In this document: piece after piece, positions 1 to 10,033 of the stretch
Layout: every line of letters begins with the position of its first letter
Position numbering within the stretch: position 1 is the first letter of the stretch
NCBI GenBank assembly: GCA_014904985.1
Contig: MU128941.1
Coordinates: 63,701-127,700, forward strand
Source: Hydnum rufescens UP504
Taxonomy: Eukaryota; Basidiomycota; Agaricomycetes; Cantharellales; Hydnaceae
Length of the DNA: 64,000 bases
Reading direction: 5' to 3'
The notes under the pieces: model-generated
The model's database searches: none
What the model was told of the DNA's origin: nothing
Seen by the model: only the letters and a program-made list of their open reading frames with translations
Made by a program: the position numbers and the translations under genes

Positions 1-1
1 C

Positions 2-1416
2 CACTACAGCAACGAGTATCTGCAGCTGCAGTTCAAGGAACAACGGGCCTATCAGAGCCGACCCCTGGAGCGACAATCAAAGAAGAAAGGCTTCCACGCT
101 GTTGAGAAGATTCTATCTGTCCGTCACCGTCTATACGTAGCTCAAGATCTTGTTGATGTTCTTCAGAAGCAACTACTGTCTGTACCAGTATCGGACACTG
201 TTGCCAGCCGGAATGAAATTGCGGAGATTACATCTGCACTTGTTGAGCAGGAGAAAGTTGTTGTTCGGCTGTCAAAACAAGATGACGATTTGACGGCAGT
301 CCTCAAGCTGGGAGACCCCATGTCATACGACAATCTTATGAAAATGAAGGAGCACCCTTGGTTTGAACACCAGCTCAATATGTGTGCTCTGAAGGCACGT
401 ATCATTGCCAAGGCCTGCCAGAAGAATTTCGAGATGGACAATCTCACTGGTGCCTTCAGGAGCAAAGCCGTCAGTGAGCAACCTATACTAGGTAGAAAGC
501 TTATAATATTTTACTAATTAGCGTTGTTATTTTAGACCACAATACAATGGAACATACCAGCAAGGCCTTGAAACGGCGCTATCGCTCTGTCAAAAGCCTT
601 GTTGTGGATTACAATAAATGTCGTCAGAGCATGATCAAACTCCGTGGCCGGCGAGGGATTCCTCAGAATGCAGTCATCCCTCCCCCCATCGACATCAAGG
701 GTCTTTTCAACCTTGATGTGGACAATGACATCTGGCAGGATGTTGGGCTTGTGGATGACGAGTTTGAGGGGAAGGTGCCGCCTTGGCTTGGTGATGAAGA
801 TGTCCAAAACAGCATCCGATTTGTTCAAGAACTCACAAATTGTCGTGATGAGCTTTCTCTCTGTGAACGGGAGCTGTACTCATTGCAGCTTTGGTTTGAG
901 GAAGAATCTGCGGCACTCATGGCAGCTTTGGGGGCTTGCAAAGGTGAGGAATTGATATTTCCATTTGTTGAATAATCTGCTGACATGGCCTGTCCTATAG
1001 GGGACCCTGATGTACATTTCCTCATGCTAGAGCGTGTCCAGTGGCTTACAGACTTGGGCAGGAGGTGGGAACGCTCAATTAATACTTTGTGCCCAACAGA
1101 TGTATCGGACGGACTGGATGCACCTGATGCACAGAACACCCTCAGCAAACCTCAGTTGGATCGCATGACTGTTTTAGCAGAACATGCTGGGATCCAACAA
1201 CAGACAAGGCAACCTCTAGATGTTCTCCACAACCCGGATGCTGAGGAGAGTGTGGACAGCTCTGATGATGAGGAAGACTTTGAGCTGGAACCCGCTCCCA
1301 TACCCGGGGATTCTGCCCTCATTGCTGCCATGGACTTGGTTGATAAGAATTGTTCAAGTGATGGAGGGAATGAGGTAGATAGCAGTGATGAAGAGGAATC
1401 TTCTAATGAGTTATAA
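2..1416 (+). CDS. KDZ-type transposase, C-terminal part (gene runs off left edge)
   Basis: Three exons join in one frame: 2-491, 536-943 and 1001-1416. Both introns are phase 1: 492-535 (GTAGAA...TTTTAG, TACTAAT branch) and 944-1000 (GTGAGG...CTATAG). The product resembles the C-terminal third of Kyakuja-Dileera-Zisupton (KDZ) transposases. It has a coiled, charged helical stretch, then the conserved block IDIKGLFNLDVDNDIWQDVG, then PPWLGDEDVQNSI, a CRDEL/ER/LW helix, and an acidic tail rich in S, D and E ending EEESSNEL. The catalytic core and cysteine cluster would lie left of the window. KDZ proteins cut and rejoin DNA at terminal repeats in the nucleus. This copy lacks internal stops, so it may have been active recently. 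The right terminal repeat of the element follows 222 bp after the stop. Confidence 0.88.
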
Positions 1417-1494
1417 GTTTTTGTAGTACCTACAGGTTTGTACATGACCTTGGAAAATAATTATTGGTTTGAAGTTATTTTCCTAAGTTATTTT

Positions 1495-1613
1495 CTGGGG
1501 CCCCTAGCGGTGAACTTACAAAATGTATGGCCTTTGAAGTTGGTTCCGAGGGGCCCCAGGCCTATATATCTAACTAGATGGTTTGAATGCAACTCTCATT
1601 GTATCTAGTTAGA
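1495..1613. repeat. Two short inverted repeats in the KDZ element 3' region
   Basis: CTGGGGCCCCT (1495-1505) is matched by its exact complement at 1549-1559. TCTAACTAGAT (1569-1579) is matched by its exact complement at 1603-1613. Both lie between the transposase stop and the terminal repeat. Subterminal hairpins of this kind are often transposase binding sites, but that role is inferred here. Confidence 0.7.
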
Positions 1614-1620
1614 CATAGAT

Positions 1621-1638
1621 AATTGGCTGACCAGCCTG
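1621..1638 (-). repeat. Right terminal inverted repeat of the KDZ element
   Basis: Read on the minus strand from 1638, the end is CAGGCTGGTCAGCCAATT. Its first 12 bases equal the starts of the ends at 7613 (plus) and 53870 (minus). The outer 8 bases to the right, ATGCAGTC, would be the target duplication; its partner lies outside the window. Position right after a KDZ gene ties this repeat family to KDZ transposase. Confidence 0.7.
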
Positions 1639-2612
1639 ATGCAGTCTGGGAATGGTGGAAGAACTGGGAATGCCTGAAAGCCACCGGAAAGGATGACCTA
1701 AGACAAAACTAAAAGTCTGTACCAGCCCTACCTCCTCTTTCTTGGCAACAGGGACTTCATCAAGGGAGATTGAGGATCTGATTTACGAGCCAAACGAATC
1801 AGCGCAGAAATGAACAGACCTGGAAGTTGCCACAACATGAGAAGGCACCCTTGCCCACTTGGAACTTGTAGGATCTTGAGTGATCAAAAGCCAGAAAACA
1901 CTCAACAACCACACAGGCAGTCTAAGGAGAGTTGACACAAGCCCCCTAGACTATTAGATCTGTTAAAATCATCACCTCTGATCTCCTGGCTGCGGTTTCT
2001 ACAGAAATTCATGCCCATGATAGATACAAGACTCATTCACACTCAGGCATCCCCATTGCCACTCAACAAGCCCCTATCAGCATGGCATAGATCCCTCCTG
2101 ATGCTCAGAATGATCAGGAAGGTTCTAAATACACTAGGAAGATATAAAGGTGTTGTCTGTGCCCAAGAACCATCAAACAGCACAACCGAAATAACTCCTC
2201 ATTTGTCCAAACAGACCACTACCACATAACCATGCCTTCCTCCAAATCCACCTCCAACTCCTACATCATGGCTGGCCCATTCCAATCCCATCCCCCAAAC
2301 TCCTCCATTTCCACCGGCTCCAATCTCAGTGACCTCACAATGTCCAACAAATCTATTGTTCCTTATGACCTGGCTACTACACACCTTAGTGACTTGGCTC
2401 CAAATATCCTTCTTGGACCAGTCTTGGGTCCCTCTGGCAATGGAAGCCCTAATAGTAATGACCATTTCCAGCCCTTAGTGGCATTATGGCACCTTTTGCA
2501 GTGGACTTGAGACCCTTGCCATACTAAGCCAGATAGTGTTAAGGGTCATTCCTAGTACAGGGGAGTGATTATGTAATCAGGCCAAGTAGGAATGGGAAAC
2601 CCTTAATATATC
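1639..2612. other. Stretch without a recognised gene; one small promoter-like ORF
   Basis: Nothing recognisable from 1639 to about 2140. A TATAAA box (2143-2148) is followed 84 bases later by an ATG at 2232 that opens a 92-residue S/P/N-rich reading frame to 2510. I do not recognise the product. It could be a retrotransposon leader or gag start, or chance. Confidence 0.25.
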
Positions 2613-2897
2613 TGACGAGTGGATTCGCAAAGCGAATGATTACATAATGTCATGGAAGACAAGAACACAGAGACTAGAGCAAAAGGACTGAATTCCCAAG
2701 AGACTTGAGACAAGAGAGAATGAACAAAGAGAGAGTCAGGTACAGACATATATTCTCGATCTTTCTAAGGAGCTAGAGTAATGGAGATAGCTACTTATAT
2801 AGAGATCAAGGACAATAAGGGAGGAAATACAATAAGGTGAGGGGGATGAGGTCATGTGATGGGGTTATGTAAGAGGTTGTGAGTACAACTCGTAACA
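2613..2897 (-). mobile_element. Candidate LTR of a minus-strand LTR retrotransposon
   Basis: The segment begins TGACGAG and ends CTCGTAACA on the plus strand, so on the minus strand it has TG...CA ends. A TATA box reads CTATATAAGTAG on the minus strand (2791-2802). Immediately outside, at 2901-2910 minus, lies the purine tract AAAGGGGGGG, the polypurine tract expected just before a 3' LTR. No 5 bp target duplication is visible on the two sides, which fits an LTR attached to an internal region rather than a solo LTR. The second LTR is not in the window. Confidence 0.55.
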
Positions 2898-2994
2898 GTA
2901 CCCCCCCTTTAAAGCATGGAGCCCTTGGAGTGCCTTATTTAAGGGGTTGAAAGTGAAAGAAGAAATAGGAGAGAATGAGGAATCCCCAAGAGGG
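2898..2994 (-). mobile_element. Internal remnant of the same LTR retrotransposon, cut at 2994
   Basis: It holds the polypurine tract (minus 2901-2910) and about 85 bases of non-coding sequence. It stops exactly where a KDZ-family left end begins at 2995, suggesting the retrotransposon was interrupted by that element. Confidence 0.4.
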
Positions 2995-3115
2995 CACCTC
3001 AGTCAGCCACTTAGAGGGGCCTTAATAGGTATGTCAAACTGCATCAAATCAAAAGCTTAAGAGGCATCAAAATCCTTTGATATCAAATAATTTCAAGAGG
3101 GTGACCTTAGGTCAA
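2995..3115 (+). repeat. Left end of a KDZ-family non-autonomous element
   Basis: Starts CACCTCAGTCAGCCAC. The following ~115 bases match the left end at 46652 closely (same CAAATCAAAAGC, AGAGGCATCAAAATCC and TTCAAGAGGGTGACC blocks), and match the complement of 33130-33240. Left flanking octamer is CAAGAGGG; no right end followed by that octamer occurs in the window. Confidence 0.7.
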
Positions 3116-3154
3116 TCCATAAGTCTGCCCATAGGCATTTTGATATTAAACTCA

Positions 3155-3300
3155 TATTTGGCTGGGGGTATTGGGGTAGGTCCCAGCAAGCCCGGGAATG
3201 CCCCCAAGTGGGTCAACGGGCTATATGGGCTTATCAGCAGCTAAATTATCTTATTGTTTATTCTCATCAATAATTATTAATATTATACATATTTCCCCCT
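3155..3300 (+). repeat. Flank segment of foldback array 1 (also at 53245-53400, inverted)
   Basis: ATATTTGGCTGGGGGTATTG and the next ~130 bases align with the complement of 53245-53400 (GGTCC...GCAAGCCC, TGGGTCA.CGGGCT.TA.GGGCTTAT). It borders the module array in both copies, so it marks one boundary of a mobile unit that is inverted between the two loci. Confidence 0.6.
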
Positions 3301-3562
3301 GCCTACAAGGGGGGGTTGCACCCAGCAGGGCCATGCCCCATCTGGTGGCCACACCCTTCATTTTACCCACGCATTTCATCTGGGGGCCATTCTTGCAGGT
3401 GTTTGGTCGGCGGGGTTGCGGGTTGCTTCGTTCAGAGTCATGGGGGTTGCTTCGTTTGGGGTTGCGTGTTTTGGTTGGCCAAGAGTTGGGGATGGCGCAG
3501 GTAGTGGGCACCTACGTTAAATAAAGTACTACCTTAGTAAAAATAAAAATAAAAGAAAACCA

Positions 3563-5517
3563 ATGCAAAAGGAGCAGCCTATGCTGCTCCTTTTGCATGG
3601 TCAGACATGTACATATATACTTACTTTCAAGATTACCACACACCCACAGTAGCAGGTGTGTGGCTCTTTATTTCCTCTGCAGCTTCATGTGTGCGTCCTC
3701 ATTCCTTCACCCATTTTCATTCTCATGGCAGTACATGTTCGTACACAGGCTTTTGTTGGCAAGTGGAGGGTGAGCAGGTTTGGGCTCATGGTTCTGTGGT
3801 TCACACATTGGGGTGGGGCATCTTGGCCTAGAATAAAAGATAAGTTAGTTTAAAAAAACTTGCGCAAAAAGAGCAGCGACTGCTGCTCTTTTTGCACATT
3901 TGTAGCTATTGACAAAATACATACTTTATGTGGCCACACTCCCGCTGCAGCAGGTGTGTGGCTCCCTCATTTTCCCTGTGGCTTCAGGCATGCATTGTCC
4001 TTCGTTCATTGGTGTGTTCATGCGTAATGGGGTGTGGGGCTTCGTGGGGTCTTGGTGGGTCTGCGGGTTTGGGTTTGTGGCTGCGTGACTTCGCGCATTG
4101 GGGTGGGATATGTTGACCTAGAATAATATATGTTAGTTGGAATCAAAGGAAGCAGTGCCAGAAGAGCAGCAGTTGCTGCTCTTCTGGCATGGTTGTACAT
4201 CTTATAATAAGAAACTTACAAGGTATTACCACACACCTGCTGTGGTGGGTGTATGGTATGAGATTTTGTCGATAGTTGTATTCGGGGCCGGGTACTTGGG
4301 GCTTGGGCGGCTGTGTGTTGAGTTCCATGCTGGGGGCTCGGCCATGTCCTCATCAGGCAGGTTTTCATGTAGGGAAGGCACCTAGAACAGTGAAGAATAA
4401 TACATCAATAAAAAAAAAGTAACAGAGGGGTGCCAAAAGAGCAGCTTCTGCTGCTCTTTTGGCACCGGTGGGATTAGATGTACCCGATACTACCACACAC
4501 CCGCTGAAGGGGTGTGTGGCACTGTATTCGATTCGTTGTCACATAGGTTTTGAGGGTGGGGGTCTTCCGTAGCTGCATGCATGCCCGTATTTCGCCCTGG
4601 GCCTTGTCGGTGCATTCCTTGGGCAGGGGTTTGGCAGAGGGGGAAAGAGTCTAGAATAATAAGATGTTAGTAAAAAAAATAACACAAACAATGCCAAAAG
4701 AGCAGCTAGTGCTGCTCTTTTGGTGTCGTGGTACACCGCGTAATGAAGGAAACTCACCTGATAGTGCCACACACCCACTGAAGCGGGCATGTGGCACCGT
4801 ATTCGATTGGTCATTGTGTAGGTTGTGGATACTTGAGGGTCAGGGTCTTGGGTGGCTGTGCACGTGCCCGTATTTCATTCTGGGCCTTGTTTATGTATTC
4901 TTCAGGTGGGTGGGGTTTTGCGGTGGGAGAAAGGATCTAGAATAATAAGCATGTTAATAAAAAAAAGAATCCCAGCAACGCCAAAAGAGCAGCTGGTGCT
5001 GCTCTTTTGGCGTTGTAGTAATAGAAAACTCACCTACACACCTGCCGGAGCGGGTGTGTGGTATCGTATTGGTGGTTGTGGTGGTTGCGGGCGTTCCAAG
5101 GCTGGGCTTTCGGGTGCCAGCATATATCGGTATTTCACCTCGGGCCTCATCTGTGGTGGCTTCAGGGGGGGGTTCACACACCTAGAATATTAGCAAAAGA
5201 AAAAAAAACACCAAAAGAGCAGCTAGTGCTGCTCTTTTGGCATGTCTGAAACCATTAAAAAACAATACATACCTTATATGGCCACACACCTGCTGAAGCA
5301 GGTGTGTAGCTCTCTGTTTTCCCACTCTTCGTCATGGCTTCCTGTGGGTGTTGTTGTTGTTCATTCGTTTGCTCATTTGCTCATTCATGTGCTTCCGTTC
5401 ATGTGGTCATGTGCGGGGCATGGGTGGGACAGCTTGACCTAGAATAGTAAATAAAAGCATTAGTAAAAAAATTAAAACCTGCACAAAAAGAGCAGCTTTT
5501 GCTGCTCTTTTTGCGCT
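3563..5517 (-). repeat. Left arm B-hairpins of foldback array 1 (8 copies)
   Basis: Stem pairs are 3563-3578/3583-3598, 3861-3877/3882-3898, 4155-4170/4175-4190, 4429-4445/4450-4466, 4691-4706/4711-4726, 4978-4993/4998-5013, 5208-5223/5228-5243 and 5480-5496/5501-5517. Stems are 16-17 bp, perfect or with one or two mismatches or G-U pairs; loops are CTAT, GACT, AGTT, TTCT, TAGT, TGGT, TAGT and TTTT. Examples of complete intron signals on the minus strand are 4757 to 4651 (GTGAGT, ACTAAC, TTCTAG; 107 nt) and 5033 to 4937 (97 nt). Confidence 0.8.
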
Positions 5518-5657
5518 GATGTAGTGACTAGGAATTTTTTTTAAAACTCACCTCGTATGACCACACACCCACTGCAGCAGGTGTGCGGTTGTTTACTTGC
5601 CTTCTAGGCAGCTGTCTGCTCCTCGTTCGGTGGGTCATTGCATAGTTGCTAAGTGAG

Positions 5658-6311
5658 GCAACTTAATGCCAGCAATTGCCAGGATCCAAAAAGCACCCAA
5701 ATGCTTGGTGCCACGAGTGCTGTATGAATTAGAAGCAAGTAACTAGGTGTATAATAAATAATAAATAAATCATATTTCCCAAAAAAATAAAGAAGACCAT
5801 GACAATACTCAGAGTTCAATAAGGCATGATATGCTGCATTGAAAAGTGGATTGGGCAATTTGTACGGTTCAGAATCAGCCCAAATTTGAATATATTGCTG
5901 GCATACATGACCCCCTACATGGGCAATTAATTATTTCGGACACTCCCTTCATTTTTCAATTTTTTGTGCCCTCAATTCCCTATTTAGGGAATTGAAGGCA
6001 CAAAAAATTGAAAAATGAAGGGAGTGTCCGAAATAATTAATTGCCCATGTAGGGGGTCATGTATGCCAGCAATATATTCAAATTTGGGCTGATTCTGAAC
6101 CGTACAAATTGCCCAATCCACTTTTCAATGCAGCATATCATGCCTTATTGAACTCTGAGTATTGTCATGGTCTTCTTCATTTTTTTTGAGAAAATATGAT
6201 TTATTTATTATTTATTATACACCTAGCTACTTGCTTCTGATTCATACAGCACTCATGGCGCCAGGCATTTGGGCACTTTTTGGATCCCGGCAATTGCCAG
6301 CATTGAGTTGC
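5658..6311. repeat. Central palindrome of foldback array 1
   Basis: About 327 bp arms meet at AATTCCCT-ATTT-AGGGAATT (5974-5993). The arms are nearly identical and include TTCAATTTTTTGTGCC, GGACACTCCCTTCAT and AATATATTGCTGGCAT with their complements. Each arm also contains the same outward-facing short hydrophobic reading frame with YLLLIHTAL (minus 5858-5649, plus 6162-6458). It could act as a bidirectional start region for the two diverging arms, but no promoter motif is evident. Confidence 0.85.
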
Positions 6312-6412
6312 GTTACAACTACGCAGCCACTGCCCAACAAGGAAATAGACGACCACACACCCGCCGCTGCGGGTGTGTGGTCACTAGGTGAGTTTTCTTG
6401 TAGTAGCTACAA

Positions 6413-7560
6413 CAGCGCAAAAAGAGCAGCAAAAGCTGCTCTTTTTGTGCTGCTTTGAACTTATTTACTTACACACCCTGGTCCTAGGTACCAGTTGACA
6501 ACCAGCCAAACAATGAGGGCCCCAATGGGACCATGTCAGACAAAGAAAACCACGGCAACATGATGAACACAACGACCGCAATGACCACAACGAACGCAAC
6601 GACCACAGCAAATGTGACGAATGCGACGAATGCGACGAACATGGCGAATGCGACGACAACAGACGACAATGGGCCCAGTGAGCGACAGCATGAACCACAC
6701 ACCTGCCATAGCGGGTGTGTGGTTCTCTATATGAGATGAGTCCTCCCCCCCCCCAATGTCCCCAACCGCACAAAAAGAGCAGCAAAGGCTGCTCTTTTTG
6801 TGCTGGTTTTAATTTTAATTAATCTTATCTTTTATTGTACATGATCAAGGTAAAAACTCACCCAGTGACAACCCGGGGATACGCCCAACAACAACCCAGC
6901 CCCAGAACACATACAAAGGACAACCCGTGACACGGACAAAACAAAAATGTGGAAACCCCATGCACCACACACGCTGAGGCAGGTGTGGTGATTTTGAAGT
7001 AAGTACTCTGGCTACCGGTACTGTCACACAAAAGGAGCAGCACCAGCTGCTCCTTTTGTGTGACTTTCCTCTTGTTTTATTTATTTTTTCATTAACTAAC
7101 ACTGTTATTTTTCTAGATCTGCCCACAACGCCAGACCTGCCGCCCAAAACCCCGCAATCCCAAACCTGCCGAGTGAAACCCCGCGACCCCAAGCCGCTGT
7201 GGGAACAATGACCCACAAAACAGATGAAATGAAAGTGCGGGAACTCCACCACACACCCGCCTTAGCGGGTGTGTGGTGATTTAAAGGTAAGTACTTTTTT
7301 TCTTTTTCTTTTTTCACTAATGCTTTGTTATCCGAGCCCAGAACCAGTGACAATCCCCCAACTTGAAACTCACATGAACCACGAACCGAAGGTCCACTGA
7401 ACGAAATACAATGCCCAGGAATAACAACCCACGAAACAGATGAAATGAAAACACAGGAAGCCTGTGCACCACACCCACCTTAATGGTGTAAGATAAGGTC
7501 TTTTTTATTGTTGTAGATACACTCGCACAGAAGGAGTAGCTGTGGCTACTCTTTCTGTGC
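6413..7560 (+). repeat. Right arm B-hairpins of foldback array 1 (4 copies)
   Basis: Stem pairs are 6413-6430/6435-6452, 6768-6783/6788-6803, 7024-7041/7046-7063 and 7525-7540/7545-7560. A-hairpins precede them, for example 6351-6364/6369-6382. A full plus-strand intron signal runs from GTAAGT near 7000 through the hairpin, CTAACA and TTTCTAG near 7117. In one module the donor position reads ATGAGT rather than GTGAGT (about 6736). Confidence 0.75.
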
Positions 7561-7612
7561 CCTGTGGATGTATGTAAATAATATAGATAGTAATAAATAA
7601 ATAAATAAATAA

Positions 7613-7960
7613 CAGGCTGGTCAGACACTTCCATTGATCTCAAAAGGCATGTCATTTTGATGTTTGTATAGGACCTAATAGGCCTGTGTTCTCTTTGATA
7701 TCAAATATTGATCAAAAGGGGCCTTTATATCGAACAAGTGCAGTTTTGACATAGTTTTGACATCAATTTGAGATCAAAGTACGGACTTGAACTTTTACTA
7801 GGCTTTATTTGAGATCAAAGTACAGACTTGAGAATTCTGTTAGGCTTTATGCAAGTTTGGCCATCTGTCATTCATCCAATCAATCAAAAAATTCGCAATG
7901 TTTCCTCAATTAATTTATCTTATATCCACATCGATCACCAGATTCTTAGAATATATAAAG
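7613..7960 (-). repeat. Right end of a KDZ-family element, inverted
   Basis: Begins CAGGCTGGTCAGACAC. The next ~200 bases align with the complement of 53690-53870 (GGCATGTCATTTTGAT, TTTGATATCAAA, GATCAAAAG, TCAATTTGAGATCAA). The element body therefore extends to the right, where a minus-strand KDZ gene lies. Its C-terminus would face this end, the same arrangement as at 1638. The left flank is an AAAT repeat, so a target duplication cannot be judged. Confidence 0.7.
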
Positions 7961-8949
7961 TTTTGCACAATACAACTACTATATTTTCTGGCGTCTATTC
8001 ATGAACATTATGTTAGATGAGCTATGGATTGATGGATCCACAGAGACGAATTATGCAGTAGTCATGACTAGGTTTATAGCACTGAAAGCATGTCCAACAA
8101 GAGCCACACAGTAACTTAGATCGTGCAGCCGCGTCCATCACAGAGATCGAGCACCGCACGGTCTATCGAGTGCAGGTCAGAGGTTCGTGGTGCGCCGGAG
8201 GCGAGGGAATGTCAGAGTTCATATGGGTCCTCATTAGTGGCTGCTGAGGCGCTGCGCTAGCTCTGGCCCCTCATGATCTTTGGTCGCTCGGATCGAACTT
8301 ACTTCTCTGTTCGGTGTAGCCAGATATGTTATGTCGCTTCACCCTGTGATGTACTTTCTTCCCTGGTGGCTTCCTTCCTCCCGCCCTGCTTTTGCCTGCT
8401 TTCTCACCATGGGCCTTGGTCCTTTTGGGTCCTCTGCGCTTGCTTGCCTGGTCCCCTCGTTGCACGCCCCCCTTCTGGCTCTCCGCTTCCTGCGGCGCTC
8501 GCTCCCGCCAGCCCCCGACGGTTGCGCTGGATTAACCTTTCTCCCTCTTGACAGCTTAATTCAGCAGCAGACTGTCTGTCGAACAAACACCACTCGATAA
8601 ACGCGTCAGCTCATCAGTCTTCTTTTCCTTGATAGTACCCTCCAAGCGCTGGAATACAATAAAGCCATCCCTCACGCTGGACTCTCTTCTTTGCCCTTCT
8701 GCACATTGTACCAAAATTGCTTGCTGTAGACATACCCCTTACAATACAAATATCCTATATCCACATCACTCGAAAAATAAGCAGTCCTTCAGATTCTCTT
8801 TCTGAGATTAAGGGTTGCAGTCAGGATATGATCCTTTCAATTGCTGTGGCACCTTATGGTCTGAGAATGGTCGTGAACAACATCGCTGCCTATGGTATAC
8901 CTCATCATTCTGTCCACCCTTAACACTGGTCCAGTAAACTAACTCGATA
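7961..8949. other. No recognised gene
   Basis: Contains a GC-rich segment (about 8140-8600) and AT-rich flanks. A lysine/arginine-rich minus-strand frame exists at 8465-8271, but no family is recognised and codon usage is unconvincing. By position it should include the distal part of the minus-strand KDZ gene, but I could not read one. Confidence 0.3.
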
Positions 8950-9918
8950 GAAAAAAGCGAATTCCACCAGCTTCATTTCAGCCTCTCGACATACGTCTTT
9001 GTGCTTGACCTCAAGTCAGTCCTGGAGCCACTTCCCATTCCTACTTGCTTTTACCTGATCAATATGTCCATCGAAGGTCAAGCACATAGAAGAGACGTCC
9101 AGTGATAACCTGACCTGCAGCCAGGATAAGTCGGCAAAGTTGGCTCCCAAAATCGTCCAAATCCTTCACCATCGTGGAGACCCCAATGCTCTGATTTACG
9201 TGATGGTACAGAGCTGGCATGCCACTGATGACATATGCATGGATATAGAAAGCCCCCGCACTCAAAGCGAGGCACTAGCCATCTCTGGCTGAACTTCCAA
9301 CTCTCTCAACTTTGATCCATCTGACAGTCCAACTAATCAATACGAAAACTAAAAGAGTCATCCAAGCCCTATCCAAACGGAACCAAAGTAAACCAGTGAA
9401 AAATAACGTCACTAAGACAACCCGTCATCAGAGGATAGAGGCGATCAAACGCCACCAACTATAGAACCTGGCTTCTCGCCCGGAGTCACAATGCTTGCTA
9501 CTGCAAGTGGCAAATCATGCAGCACAAAGAGAGCCATGACCCCAGTGTCTCAAAAAACTGTGTTGATGCCTTAACCCGATCTCCATCAGCTGCAATGAAT
9601 GACTCCCTACATGCATCATATGCTGAGTTCGGTGCATGGAGACCTGGTTCAACCTTATCAACCTCAGAGGGATCTCCATCAAAATCGTGAGTGTCTGCTT
9701 TCCGCTTCTGGCCAGCATGTGATGATCTGGCAGGTCGCATCTCTGACATTCTCCTCTCCCACTGCTCAAGGTACCCCCTTGCTAAAACAATTGTCCCAGG
9801 GGCAATAATCGGAGGATGTGATTCCGCTCCCCCTTCATGTCCAGCTCGTCGATCTCTATCACGGATCCATTTGAGTTGGAAGTTTCCATCAATACAAACA
9901 ATTGCCTGGACTCTGTAG
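8950..9918 (-). pseudogene. KDZ transposase catalytic core fragment (frame-broken)
   Basis: Reading leftward from 9918 gives AIVCIDGNFQLKWIRDRDRR, the KDZ motif with the first catalytic aspartate. Then come DFDGDPSEVDKVEPGL, PNSAYDAC, ESFIAADGDRVKASTQFFE and, further on, IHAY/HQWHA/GLHDGEGFGRFW split over two frames, then GRLFYVLDLR and GKWLQD. These blocks follow KDZ order, but at least three indels break the frame, two of them between 9560 and 9080. The fragment starts beside the assembly gap at 9966. It begins exactly where the N-terminal piece at 14229-15381 stops (after YLRSRCPLCFGG), so the two are probably parts of one gene separated by misassembly. Confidence 0.85.
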
Positions 9919-9965
9919 GTTCCAATACAATTAGATTAGATATCACATCAATGCCATCGATAATA

Positions 9966-9990
9966 NNNNNNNNNNNNNNNNNNNNNNNNN
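9966..9990. other. Assembly gap (25 N)
   Basis: Fixed-length run of N, a scaffold join of unknown true size. It falls inside a KDZ gene. Confidence 0.99.
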
Positions 9991-10033
9991 AATAACAACT
10001 AAAGAATTATTACTAGGAAAATGAATCATAATC

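Larger units (their letters stand above)
3300..7600. mobile_element. Foldback array 1: twelve two-hairpin modules around a palindrome
   Basis: Two facing arms of tandem ~250-300 bp modules flank a central palindrome (5658-6311). Each module holds hairpin A, of type CCACACACCCGC...GCGGGTGTGTGG, and hairpin B, of type GCAAAAAGAGCAGC-NNNN-GCTGCTCTTTTTGC. B stems start at 3563, 3861, 4155, 4429, 4691, 4978, 5208 and 5480 in the left arm, and at 6413, 6768, 7024 and 7525 in the right arm; all have 4-base loops. Between A and B many modules carry a 5' splice-like GTRAGT, and after B a CTAAC and a YAG. These face left (minus strand) in the left arm and right in the right arm. No convincing protein is encoded. 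A second copy, inverted as a whole, is at 49300-53000. The layout resembles foldback transposons, but I do not know this family. Confidence 0.75.

Noticed and set aside
6484..6785. Valine- or serine-rich frames near 6500-6780
   Set aside because: They are translations of a degenerate AACGACC/AATGCGACG short repeat within the foldback array.
3300..7600. CRISPR-like array
   Set aside because: Repeats are palindromic but the spacers are homologous to each other, the arms are inverted, and the host is a fungus.
2995..7613. A complete element from 2995 to 7613
   Set aside because: The end at 7613 faces right, so its element lies to the right, and no duplication of CAAGAGGG is present.
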